Assembly: GCA_038210185.1 (NCBI GenBank)
Contig: JBBQWX010000002.1
Span: forward strand, 14,820 to 78,819
DNA: 64,000 bases
Origin: Fodinibacter sp038210185
Lineage (GTDB): Bacteria; Actinomycetota; Actinomycetes; Actinomycetales; Dermatophilaceae
Reading direction: 5' to 3'
The position numbers were made by a program, and so were the translations under genes. Below are positions 47,873 through 57,648 of this stretch, piece after piece. Position 1 is the first letter of the stretch. Every line of letters starts with the position of its first letter. The notes under the pieces are model-generated. The model was not told the DNA's origin, searched no databases, and worked only from the letters and a program-made list of their open reading frames with translations.

Positions 47873-49612
47873 TCATCTGACGCATGACGAAAGAACACCT
47901 GACCTCGTGGTGTCCGCCACGACGAGGGAGCTCGCACCAGGAGCAACCGACCGCACCTGGTAAAGCCCTGCCGGCAGCCGCGGGGCCCGGACGCCGGACA
48001 CGCCGCCGAACTCGTCGTGGAGAGACAGCCCGATGCTCGAAGTGCGGGACACCTTGAACACCGGTGATGGGGAAGCCAGTGGAACGGCCAGCTCCTGGAT
48101 GCCGGTGCCTGAGCACTGGACCGCACTTGGCGGCAGTGCTTCGAGCACCACCTGACCAGCGAGCCTCGCGCTCATCTGGTCTGCCTGCGTCACTTCGCTC
48201 GTGACTTGGGACAGGTCGAGGGAGGCCAGGTCCGCGGGCGACAGGAAGGCGAACTCGGCGGTCGCTGCCATCTCGTCGAGCAGGGGCTCTCCGGAACGCT
48301 GCATCTGTTGCCCTGCTGCGAGGGTCCGGGCGGTGGTGCGAGTCAGGTCGGACCACTCCTCGGCGACTGGCCACCAGGTGATGGCATTGGCCGCTGCCAG
48401 GACACCCACCGCGGTGAGCGTAGCCGTCCGCGCTCGCCGGTGCCCCGCCACGAGTCGGGTGAGGAAGCAGATCAGGAACGGCAGGAGGAAAGCGGTGCCG
48501 ACGTAGGTGTACCGGGACAGCATCGCGTAGCCCAGTCCGTACTCCACCCGCCAGATGCTGCTCAGCACCACGACCGCGGGCAGTCCGAGCAGGAACACGG
48601 TCACCATGCGATCCGGCCGCAGTCCGCGCTCTCGTTCCGTGGCCAAGAGGATGACGAGCAGGAGCGCCACACCGGCGCAGGCCAGGAGGGCCGCCGCCGG
48701 ATCGAGCCCTGTCGTGACGGCATCCTCAGCCGACCGCCACGGCACGACCGAGACCATCGCGTTGCCAACCCCCATCGCCCAGTACAGCGGCAGCAGGAGC
48801 AGCTGCTCGACGGAACGGGGCTCGCCCGCGGCTGCCGGAGTCTGCACCGCGTACCACGCGAGGAAGACCATAGTGGGCGGGGCGAGCATCCACAGCTCAC
48901 GGTTGCGCCGTTGAACGGCGAGCAACAGGCACGAGAGGGAGAGGAACACCGGCGCCAGCCCGAAGGTCATGACGTTGAGCACCGAGAGCACGATGACGAT
49001 CGCGGGGCGGGGCCGGGGGCTGTTCAGCTCGAGAATGGTCGCCGTTCCGAGAACCATGCTCCCGACCAGGCCCATCTGGACCGAGAACAGGATGTCCTCG
49101 ACCCCCGCGCCGTACAGCGCGAACCCGGCGGCCGCGATCGTGGCGAACCACAGGTCACTGCCTCCGCGGACTGCCACCCGCCACAGGAGATGGCACAGGA
49201 CCAGGTGCAGGAGGATGGTCACTGCGACGTAGGGCCATACGGAGCCGGCGCCCGCAGTGAAGCCGAGCAGCGAGAACACGAGCTTGGGTAACAGGATCCA
49301 GTGTTCGTTGTGCGGCGCCAAGAGCCAGGACACCGAGAAGTCACCGCGATTCAGCGCGGCGATCAGTGCCCAGTCGTCGTAGTAGAACTGGAGCCCGCGC
49401 GCGGGCCACGCGATCACTCCGGCGGCCAGCAACAGCGATGACACGTGGACGGCCAGAGCCGCGCCTGTGAACCCGGTTCCTGCCGTCCCGTTCATGGCCT
49501 CCGGAAAGGCTCCGTCGTCAGGACGTTGCGCCTGCGCCGGGGACGCCCCCAGCGGCTCGGAACCCACCGACGGCTGACCCAGCGTGACCTCGTCGTTCCT
49601 CGGCACCGACAA
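47873..49612 (-). CDS. Large multi-pass membrane protein, GT-C-like
   Basis: The 579-residue protein has a polar N-terminus (about 50 residues), 10-12 hydrophobic segments and a C-terminal extracytoplasmic domain (about 430-579). The first loop carries LQFYYDDWALIAALNRGDFS and PHNEHWILLPKLVF. The paired Asp, Asp-Trp and HNEHW features recur in GT-C-like membrane proteins of actinobacterial surface glycan loci. The specific reaction is unknown. TTG 49612 behind a G-rich stretch is the assumed start; GTG 49606 is an alternative. Confidence 0.68.
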   Translation of the reverse strand: MSVPRNDEVTLGQPSVGSEPLGASPAQAQRPDDGAFPEAMNGTAGTGFTGAALAVHVSSLLLAAGVIAWPARGLQFYYDDWALIAALNRGDFSVSWLLAPHNEHWILLPKLVFSLLGFTAGAGSVWPYVAVTILLHLVLCHLLWRVAVRGGSDLWFATIAAAGFALYGAGVEDILFSVQMGLVGSMVLGTATILELNSPRPRPAIVIVLSVLNVMTFGLAPVFLSLSCLLLAVQRRNRELWMLAPPTMVFLAWYAVQTPAAAGEPRSVEQLLLLPLYWAMGVGNAMVSVVPWRSAEDAVTTGLDPAAALLACAGVALLLVILLATERERGLRPDRMVTVFLLGLPAVVVLSSIWRVEYGLGYAMLSRYTYVGTAFLLPFLICFLTRLVAGHRRARTATLTAVGVLAAANAITWWPVAEEWSDLTRTTARTLAAGQQMQRSGEPLLDEMAATAEFAFLSPADLASLDLSQVTSEVTQADQMSARLAGQVVLEALPPSAVQCSGTGIQELAVPLASPSPVFKVSRTSSIGLSLHDEFGGVSGVRAPRLPAGLYQVRSVAPGASSLVVADTTRSGVLSSCVR

Positions 49613-49817
49613 CCCCCACTGACACAGCCTTGAGTTCTCTCGTCAACCATCGTCGGCCAGAGGGCGAACGCTCGATATCCCCCGTTCGGACACAAGCATC
49701 GGCGCCGTGGCGGTTACGGACCGTTCGAGCCGAGTGCGTCGGCCTGCGATCCGGCTGGTGCTCGGGCACCATGGGCGTGCCCCGTCACAGCAGCTCGACC
49801 GACCCACGAAGGCCGGC

Positions 49818-50872
49818 ATGACCGCAACGACCTCGACTACGCCCGAGGGCCCCCTGCGCACGGGGCGCGGCGGCCGGTGACCGGATGGCGATGGATCGCC
49901 GTGCCCCTGGCCATCTACGTCGCCACCGCGTCGTCACCAGCTTGTTCCTCGCGTGGGCCGCCCGTGCCCAGGCGGCGCTACCTCTCGACTCGTCGATCTG
50001 GTTGACCGAGCCCCTGCCCGCTGCGCCGTCTCTGCTCGAGGTCAGCACCAACTGGGACGGCCAGTGGCAATGGCAGATCGTGCAGTACGGCTATCCGGGC
50101 AACCCACCTCCCGCCGGCTCGCGCATCCCGCAGTCTCCCTTAGCTTCTACCCCGGCTATCCCACCATCGTCGACGGCTTCATGAGCGTCACCGGCGCCGC
50201 CTTCCCACTCGCTGCGGTGATGGTGTCGCTCGTAGCGGGCGCGTCGCAGAGGCGTTGTTCCACCAGCTCCTGCTCCGAACCGTGTCGCCGTTCGTCGCGA
50301 CGGCCAACATCACGCTGCTGTGTGCCTGGCCGGGCGCGGTCGTCATGCAGACCGGCTATCCCGAGTCATCGGCCCTGCTCCTCATCGTTCTGGCAGTGCG
50401 CTGGATGATGCTGCGGCACAGGCCCTGGCGGGCGTAGCCGTTGTCCCCCTCGGTTTCGTGCGACCTCTCACCGTGCCGGTCGCAGTTGTGGTCGTCGCGC
50501 ACGCGGTCACCCGGTGGCGTGAGTCGGGCGACCTGGACGCTTGCACCTGCGGGCGCCTCGCTCTACCTCTGCTGGCGTGCGGCGTCGGTACGGTCACCTG
50601 GCCTTTCGAGGCCGCGTGTGGTCAGGCTCCTACGTCTCTTGATCGTTCTAGTGACGGCAATGCCGACCATCGGGATCGTCCGCTACTCGCTCTTGGCCCT
50701 CGTGCCGTTCTGGCCGTTCCCCGATGACAGTCGCCCGGAACGTGCGAGCGACCGGCGTGCCCGTTGGGTCGCGATTGCCGTGCTTGTTGCCCTGGCGCTC
50801 GCCGGGCAGTACTGGTGGGTGGCGGACGTCTTCACCATCGACCAGTCACCGCTGCTGCAGTCCTACCCGTGA
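49818..50872 (+). pseudogene. Decayed PIG-V-like (mannosyltransferase 2) membrane glycosyltransferase
   Basis: No single frame is open, but consecutive frames spell a GPI/PIG-V-type mannosyltransferase: WRWIAVPLAIYVAT, then VVTSLFLAWAAR, NWDGQWQWQIVQYGYPG, FYPGYPTIVDGF, LLCAWPGAVVMQTGYPESSA, VAVVPLGFVRPLTVP, and finally IVRYSLLALVPFWPF to a stop at 50872. At least five frame changes are needed. WDGxWY and the FPGA/Y-S-E-S blocks are family hallmarks. An ATG at 49818 may be the original start. The number of lesions argues for real decay, not a single read error. Confidence 0.75.
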
Positions 50873-50899
50873 CTCGGCGCCACCAGGCGACAGCCCGGA

Positions 50900-51105
50900 G
50901 CCGAATGCCGTGGGCGCACCACGGCATCTGGCCGCCGTCCGTCTTCCCGAAAAGGTTCGATCTGCGCGATCGCCAGGTGCGAGAAGGAGTTCGACATGAC
51001 GAACGACGAGTGCCCGGCGGCGGTGCTCAGGTTCATCGGTCGGGCCTCGGACGGCACGATGAGCGAGTCATCGTTGTCGCAAATCCACGCGTGCCCCTCG
51101 TGCTC
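50900..51105 (-). pseudogene. ahcY: Fragment of adenosylhomocysteinase
   Basis: On the minus strand the frame reads DNDDSLIVPSEARPMNLST, then GHSSFVMSNSFSHLAIAQIE. This corresponds to the intact ahcY segment DDGDSIIVLSEGRLMNLGNA followed by GHPSFVMSNSFSNQTIAQIE. Only about 60-65 residues of a 483-residue enzyme are recognisable and the catalytic and NAD-binding parts are missing. It lies about 720 bp beyond the 3' end of the real gene, in the same orientation, and looks like a diverged partial duplication. Confidence 0.8.
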
Positions 51106-51147
51106 GGCAACCGGCGCCGCTCTTGAGGCAGCTCGAGCAGCGGGTGA

Positions 51148-51660
51148 TCAGACGGACTGGTTGGCGTCGGGTCGCCCGGCCGCGGTCGGCGGTGGCAGGG
51201 TCCCGAGGATCGCGTCTAGCCGCGTGCCCGCAGCACGATAGGCGTCGCCCATCCGGCCGAGGAGGACCAGTCCGAGGAGGGCGAGAACCGCCCCCAGCTG
51301 CGCGCGCTCCAGGTCCATGCCGTGGATGCCGTGCAGCCACATGACGGCGGCCACGCTCACGAGGGCCCCCACCCCCCAGACCTGAAGGATGCGCGAGGTC
51401 GCAGAGTCGTCTGGCCACAGGGCCCGCACGACGAGAGAGACGGTCAGTGCGGCCGCGACCTGCGCGGCGAGGATGGCGGCACGCGCCGAGACCGGAAACA
51501 GCGATGACGCGGTCACGACGCCCAAGCACCCCACCTGCACGAGAAGGCGCGACGACCGCGGCGTGAGGAGAGGGCCGCGCACAGCCGCCGTGACCTGGAC
51601 GAGGGGCCCCGACACGAGCGAGTCGGCACCGGCGGTGCGGACGTCAGCGTCGCGCATCAT
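51148..51660 (-). CDS. Small hypothetical membrane protein
   Basis: The 170-residue protein has four hydrophobic segments (about 40-55, 60-82, 92-108 and 120-137) and a Pro-rich tail. I do not recognise the family. It lies between the ahcY fragment and intact ahcY, in a zone of decayed genes. It might therefore be a remnant, but codon use and an uninterrupted frame favour a real gene. The first or second of two adjacent start codons could be used. Confidence 0.5.
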   Translation of the reverse strand: MMRDADVRTAGADSLVSGPLVQVTAAVRGPLLTPRSSRLLVQVGCLGVVTASSLFPVSARAAILAAQVAAALTVSLVVRALWPDDSATSRILQVWGVGALVSVAAVMWLHGIHGMDLERAQLGAVLALLGLVLLGRMGDAYRAAGTRLDAILGTLPPPTAAGRPDANQSV

Positions 51661-51763
51661 GGCAGACCCCTCCTTGACCCCAAGAACTGCAAAACCCCCG
51701 CCTGAGGAAAGTATGACCCCTCAGGAGCGCGTTGGTAAGCGATTGCGGGAATGCCGACACGAC

Positions 51764-51795
51764 GAGGCGCCGCCGGACAGGTCCGGCGGCGCCTC
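51764..51795 (-). terminator. ahcY: Strong terminator hairpin after ahcY
   Basis: Perfect 15-bp arms (51764-51778 and 51781-51795) flank AG, 32 bases past the ahcY stop. Confidence 0.75.
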
Positions 51796-51827
51796 CCACG
51801 CGGTCCTGCAAAGGACGCGCAGTGGGG

Positions 51828-53279
<1,452 letters not shown>

Positions 53280-53394
53280 GCGGAAGCTCCTTGGGAGTTC
53301 TGACGGTCGTGGTTGACCCGGCGTCGCCCTTCAGGGCCGCACGTTCGTGGAGGGTTATCACCCGCGCCGGCAGGGAAGCAGTCTATCGCAGCGC

Positions 53395-54260
53395 TCACGC
53401 AGCGGGTCGCTCCACCGCGGCAGCCGCGGCACCGTCGGCTCTCTGCCCTTGGTCGCCGTCACGGTCGGCCAGGATGCGGGGCAGGGCGAGCAGCACCATG
53501 AAGGAGCCGAACGCGATCACCGGCGTCCCCACCGCCATCGCGGCAGGCACCGTCCACCGTCGCCCGGTCAGTGCACCCCACACGAGCAGCGCCAGCGCGA
53601 CCGGCAGGCGCACGAGCAGCGGGGGGAACAACGCACCTCCGGTGCGCCCGGTCGTCATCGATGCGTTCGTGAGGAGGAAGTGCACCCAGTCGTACCAGTC
53701 CCCGGGCTCGATGGCGTAGCTCACGGCGGCGATCACGGCGGTGACGCCGAGTGCCACCGCCAGGGCCCGCCACTCACGACGCACGAGGAACCAGACGGGC
53801 CCTACGAAGGGCGTGACCTTCGTGAGTGCGGCGAACGCCCAGGCTCCCGGGTGTCGGAAGCCGACGACGGCCACGACGGCCAGGAGCAGGTACACGTTTC
53901 CCGCGGCCACCTCGTTGAGCCCGATCAGGCCCAGGGGCAACCACCAGGTCGGCGAGAGCGGCCGCAACAGCCAGACGAGCGCGACCAACAGCCCCAGGGC
54001 GAACAGCGCGGCGAAGCCGGCCAGGGCAGCAGGGCGAACGGACGCAGCACCTGGGCGAAGGCGGGGCTGTACAGGTAGGCATCCGGCACCCCCGGCACGG
54101 CGCCGTACATCGACCCCTGCCACGCCATCCAGTAGGCGTGCGAGTCGTACCCGATCCGCTGCACGATGATGACGGCGACGGCCTCGATGGTGAGGACGGC
54201 GGCGAGGAGCCAGGCCGCGGTCAGGCTCAGGAAGCGACGCACCCCCCTGAGGGTAGGCAC
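53395..54260 (-). pseudogene. GT87/DUF2029 mannosyltransferase-like gene with a frameshift
   Basis: From GTG 54260 the frame encodes TM1 and GYDSHAYWMAWQGSMYGAVP, then YLYSPAFAQVLRPFALLPWP. At about 54020-54035 the reading must shift to continue as LAGFAALFALGLLVALVWLL and NEVAAGNVYLLLAVVAVVGF to the stop at 53395. The combined product would be about 288 residues, shorter than the 400-residue norm for GT87. A single indel could be a sequencing error; the short length suggests real decay. Confidence 0.75.
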
Positions 54261-54698
54261 CCCGGCGATCGCGGGTGCCTGATCGCGGGAGTTCGCGGCG
54301 TGTCCCGCCGCACCGCCAGCGCCTGCTTCTGCCGGTGCGGGTGGGGGTCACGCGGCGCAATCGACGATCTGGCGAGCCGGCACCTGACCCCCGTCCGCGG
54401 ACGAATCCGCAGGTCAGGAACCTATCGGAAGGCCGTCGCATGTGGTCTGATAGAGGGAATTGCCGTGCTGCCAGCACAAGGCGGGCGCGGTGAGGCGCGC
54501 TGAAGAAGCCGGCGCACCCACGACGAGGTCGCGACCCCCTACCCGGGGAAGGGGCATGTCGTCGGTCGCGCTCGCGATGCGCCGGAGGGGACGTACGCGC
54601 GGTGGGTGACCTCAGGATCCGTGAACAGACCGGGTCTGCCCGGAACGCCGGGCCGTCTCACCCGAAGGGGATGCGCGGCTCGGCTCCGGGCCCGGAGC
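54261..54698. other. About 440 bp without an intact gene
   Basis: Lies between the frameshifted GT87 gene and the broken CDF gene. Minus-strand frames here are open but resemble nothing and are most likely shadows. No promoter or structured RNA stands out. Confidence 0.45.
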
Positions 54699-55543
54699 TC
54701 AGTGCCCGCTCGGTTCCCGAGGCTGCGGCCGCTCGGCGGGCTCGTGGGCCGAGCCGCGGTCGATGTCGGGCTCGAGCACGGCGTCACCACCCCGTATGGG
54801 ATGCCCTCGGGAGCCGCCAGCGCGTTGAGGATGGCCTTGTGATGGGCGGTGGTGGCGCTCTCGCCCACGAGCAGTGAGTTCATCTCGACGGCAAGGAACG
54901 CGGCGATGAGTACCAGCAGCCCGCCGATGCTGCCCGAGCCCAGCACGTCGAAGATCGGGTTGCCGGTGATCAACATCAGGCCGACGCCGAGTAGGGCAAC
55001 CGTGAGGCCGATCAGGGCGCCGAAGTCCTCGAGCAGGATCACGGGCAGCTCGGGCGCCTTGGAGCTGCGCACGATCGCAGCCAGGAGCGCTTCCCGCGCA
55101 GTGTGTTCGACTCTCGCGCACGGCGGTGCGGAAGCTGAAGCCCTCCATCGCGATCGCCACGAAGAGCACGACCACCGGCACCCACCATCACTGCGACTCG
55201 AACGGGTCATGGTCGGCGTCGCCACGGGTCTCCTGGAACGGTGCCACCCCTCGTACAGCGCGAAGCAGCCACCGACCGTGAACAGCACGATCGACACGAG
55301 AAGGAGTAGACGTAGCGCTCCCGGTCGAAGCCGAACGGGTGCTTCGCGGTCGCCTCCTGCCGCGAGCGTTTGCCCCCGATCAGCAACAGGATCTGGTTGC
55401 CGGGGTCGGCCACCGAGTGGATCGCCTCGGCGAGCATCGAGGAGAACCCGGTGAGGAAGAAACGCGATGAACTTGGCGACCGCGATCCCGAGGTTCGCGA
55501 GGAGTGCGGCGATGACGGCCTTGGTCCCTCCTTCGCTCGACAT
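54699..55543 (-). pseudogene. Broken cation diffusion facilitator (CDF) transporter
   Basis: Successive frames spell a CDF efflux protein: MSSEGGTKAVIAALLANLGI, then MLAEAIHSVADPGNQILLLI, KHPFGFDRERYVYSF, LFTVGGCFALYEGW, VAIAMEGFSFRTAVRESR, VILLEDFGALIGLTVALLG, ending with LEPDIDRGS. The HSVAD and ED motifs of the zinc site and the PFGxxRxxY block are diagnostic. At least five shifts between frames are needed and part of the cytoplasmic C-terminal domain is missing. The intact ancestor would have exported divalent metal. Confidence 0.82.
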
Positions 55544-55603
55544 GCCCGCGATCCTGGGGCGCTCGCCGCGGACCACCGACCGGTCGCCCCTGCCCCGCTG
55601 GTC

Positions 55604-55615
55604 TAACGTCGGCGT
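55604..55615 (+). promoter_or_regulatory. -10 element of leaderless promoter at 55616
   Basis: TAACGT (55604-55609) is followed by six bases and ATG 55616. Confidence 0.5.
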
Positions 55616-56152
55616 ATGTCGTCTGCTCGCGGAACCCTGGCGTGGTCATCTCCCGCGTCCCACCCCGACCTGCTCGCCGTGCCGGTCGCCGCCGCGGTGG
55701 CCGCCGTTCCCGGGGCGCTGGTGGCGCCCATCGACCCGACGCACGCCGACACGGCTGCGTTCTGCGCGGCCTACGACGTGGCCCTGGAGGCGAGCGCGAA
55801 CTGCGTGGTCGTCGCGGGCCGACGGGGCGACCTGACGACCTACGCGGCCGTCATGGTGCTGGCCACGCACCGGGCCGACGTCAACGGGGTGGTGCGCCGC
55901 CACCTGGGGGCCCGGAAGATCTCGTTCGCCCCGATGGATGACGCCGTGGGCCTGACCGGGATGGAGTTCGGCGGCATCACGCCGGTGGGGTTGCCGCCCG
56001 GGTGGCCGGTGCTCGTCGACGAGGCCGTGGTGGCCGCCGGTGAGGTGGTGGTCGGCAGCGGGCTGCGCCGCAGCAAGCTGCTGATCGACGGCGCGGACCT
56101 GCTCACGCTGCCGGGGGCCGAGCGACTCACCCTGGCCCAACCCGTCGGCTGA
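55616..56152 (+). CDS. YbaK/EbsC-type aminoacyl-tRNA editing domain protein
   Basis: The 178-residue protein has the single-domain YbaK/ProX-like pattern: CVVVAGRRGDLTTYAAVMVLA, a DVNGVVRRHLGARKISFAP stretch corresponding to the basic patch, and GLTGMEFGGITPVGLP near the active-site loop. Family members deacylate mischarged tRNA (Ala-, Cys- or Ser-tRNA) in trans; which one here is unknown. ATG 55616 lies six bases after TAACGT. It is divergent from the broken CDF gene. Confidence 0.82.
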   Translation: MSSARGTLAWSSPASHPDLLAVPVAAAVAAVPGALVAPIDPTHADTAAFCAAYDVALEASANCVVVAGRRGDLTTYAAVMVLATHRADVNGVVRRHLGARKISFAPMDDAVGLTGMEFGGITPVGLPPGWPVLVDEAVVAAGEVVVGSGLRRSKLLIDGADLLTLPGAERLTLAQPVG

Positions 56153-56203
56153 CCGACCGACGTTCGCGCTGACCCGCCGGCGGCCGTGTCGGTGCCGGTC
56201 GCG

Positions 56204-57358
56204 TCAGCCGGTGCGGTCGCGCAGCTCGACCACGTGGCGCGACACGGCCGGGTCGAGCCCCAGTCCGAGCGCGAGGTAGGTCGCGGCGAAGTCGGTGAGG
56301 GCCACGAGCGACGCCAGGCGCTCGATCGGCTCGCCGGCGCGCGCCTCCTGCTCGATCACCGTCGCACCGGCCTGGCGCGCCGAGGCGACCACGGCATCGG
56401 CGAGGTCGCGCCCGCGACGGTCGAGCGCGGGGTCGCGCAGGGCGAGCAGGCCCAGCCTGGGCGCCGCCGGACCGTCGAGGTAGGGGTCGGCGAAGAGGTC
56501 GCCACCGCCCGCGGGGCGCTGCAGCCCGGCACCGGAGCCGTAGGGACCGTCGAGGCACGCCACGACCTGGGATGCCGCGTCGGGCAGCTCGCCGTGCGTG
56601 GCCGGGACCCGCGCCGTGCGGGCCAGCATCGAGGCCGCTCGGGAGGCGGCCACTCCCGTGAGGGCTCCGTCACCGAGCACGACCGGCACGCTCTCGCCCA
56701 ACCCGACGGCGATCACCTTGGCGGGGTTGACGAAAGACTCCGAGCTCGGCCGGCACTCCTCGGCGACCTGGTCGAGGACATCGGCGACCCGCTCGAGCAC
56801 GGGGCGGGTGCACGGCGCGAGACCGAGGAGGTCGGCGGCGACGAGCACCGGCGTGAGGATCGACCACAGCGCGGTGCGCGAGGAGGGCGTGGCGATCGCG
56901 ACCTCGACGTGCACGCCGCGGGCACGGGCACTGACCTCAGCCAGCGGGGACCCGGCTGCCCCCACGGTGAGCAGCGAGGCGCCGCGCCGGGCGGCCTCCG
57001 CGGCCAGGGCCAGCGGGCCGGCAGCGCGACCGGACTGGGACACGGCGATGACGAGGTCGAGCGGGCCGACCCAGCCGGGAAGTGGGGCGCCGCGCCGGGT
57101 CATCACCGGCACGGGCGACCCGGGCTCGGCGAGCAGGTCGAGGACGTCGCAGACCAGGGCGGACCCGCCGAGCGCCGCGACGAGCACCGACCGCGGACGC
57201 TCACCGCCGCTGACCCGGGCGATGCCCGCCTCGTCGGCGGAGACGAGGGCCCGGCGCACCTGGGCACCGGCGGACGCCAGCGAGCGGAGCGACTCGCGGC
57301 TGTCGAGGGCGAGCAGGGCGTCCGGGTCGTCCAGCAGCTTCTCGTCGACCCACGGCAT
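56204..57358 (-). CDS. SIS-domain phosphosugar isomerase (phosphoglucose/phosphomannose isomerase type)
   Basis: The 384-residue protein has a divergent N-terminal SIS fold (AALGGSALVCDVLDLLAE and VIAVSQSGRAAGPLALAAEA, the Ser-x-Ser loop) and a C-terminal bifunctional phosphoglucose/phosphomannose isomerase domain (about 200-380). In actinobacteria it is encoded with phosphomannomutase and Trm112-like genes, as here. Role is probably interconversion of hexose phosphates for mannosylated envelope compounds. The first Ser-rich loop is less conserved than in characterised enzymes. Confidence 0.85.
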   Translation of the reverse strand: MPWVDEKLLDDPDALLALDSRESLRSLASAGAQVRRALVSADEAGIARVSGGERPRSVLVAALGGSALVCDVLDLLAEPGSPVPVMTRRGAPLPGWVGPLDLVIAVSQSGRAAGPLALAAEAARRGASLLTVGAAGSPLAEVSARARGVHVEVAIATPSSRTALWSILTPVLVAADLLGLAPCTRPVLERVADVLDQVAEECRPSSESFVNPAKVIAVGLGESVPVVLGDGALTGVAASRAASMLARTARVPATHGELPDAASQVVACLDGPYGSGAGLQRPAGGGDLFADPYLDGPAAPRLGLLALRDPALDRRGRDLADAVVASARQAGATVIEQEARAGEPIERLASLVALTDFAATYLALGLGLDPAVSRHVVELRDRTG

Positions 57359-57382
57359 CGAGGGTGTCCTCTCGTCGGCCGG

Positions 57383-57589
57383 TCAGGCCGGCCGGCGGGC
57401 CTCGTCGACGAGCAGGACCGGCACGCCGTCGTCGATGCGGTAGGCGAGCCCGCAGGAGGCCGAGGTGCAGACCAGCTCGGGACCCGTCTCGCCGGTCTCG
57501 TCACGAAGCTCGCTGCGGCAGGCCGGGCAGCGCAGGATCTCGCGCAGCCACGGCTCGATCGGCGACGCGGGGGTGGCCTGCTCGGTCAT
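57383..57589 (-). CDS. Trm112-like zinc-ribbon protein
   Basis: The 68-residue protein has LRCPACRSEL and LVCTSASCGLAY, two Cys pairs forming a zinc ribbon, and ends with VPVLLVDEARRP as Trm112/YcaR-like proteins do. Eukaryotic Trm112 stabilises methyltransferases; the bacterial role is unclear. ATG 57589 is chosen because earlier in-frame codons precede no family sequence. It sits between phosphomannomutase and the SIS isomerase on one strand. Confidence 0.88.
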   Translation of the reverse strand: MTEQATPASPIEPWLREILRCPACRSELRDETGETGPELVCTSASCGLAYRIDDGVPVLLVDEARRPA

Positions 57590-57648
57590 GGGGGTCCTTC
57601 CGACAGGGGTTCTCGAGGTCGGTGCCGATCCTCCCACACGGCCCTCGT

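Noticed and set aside
53280..53394. Possible S-adenosylhomocysteine riboswitch upstream of ahcY
   Set aside because: A leader of about 100 bases exists, but I could not match the SAH aptamer's conserved core or pseudoknot.
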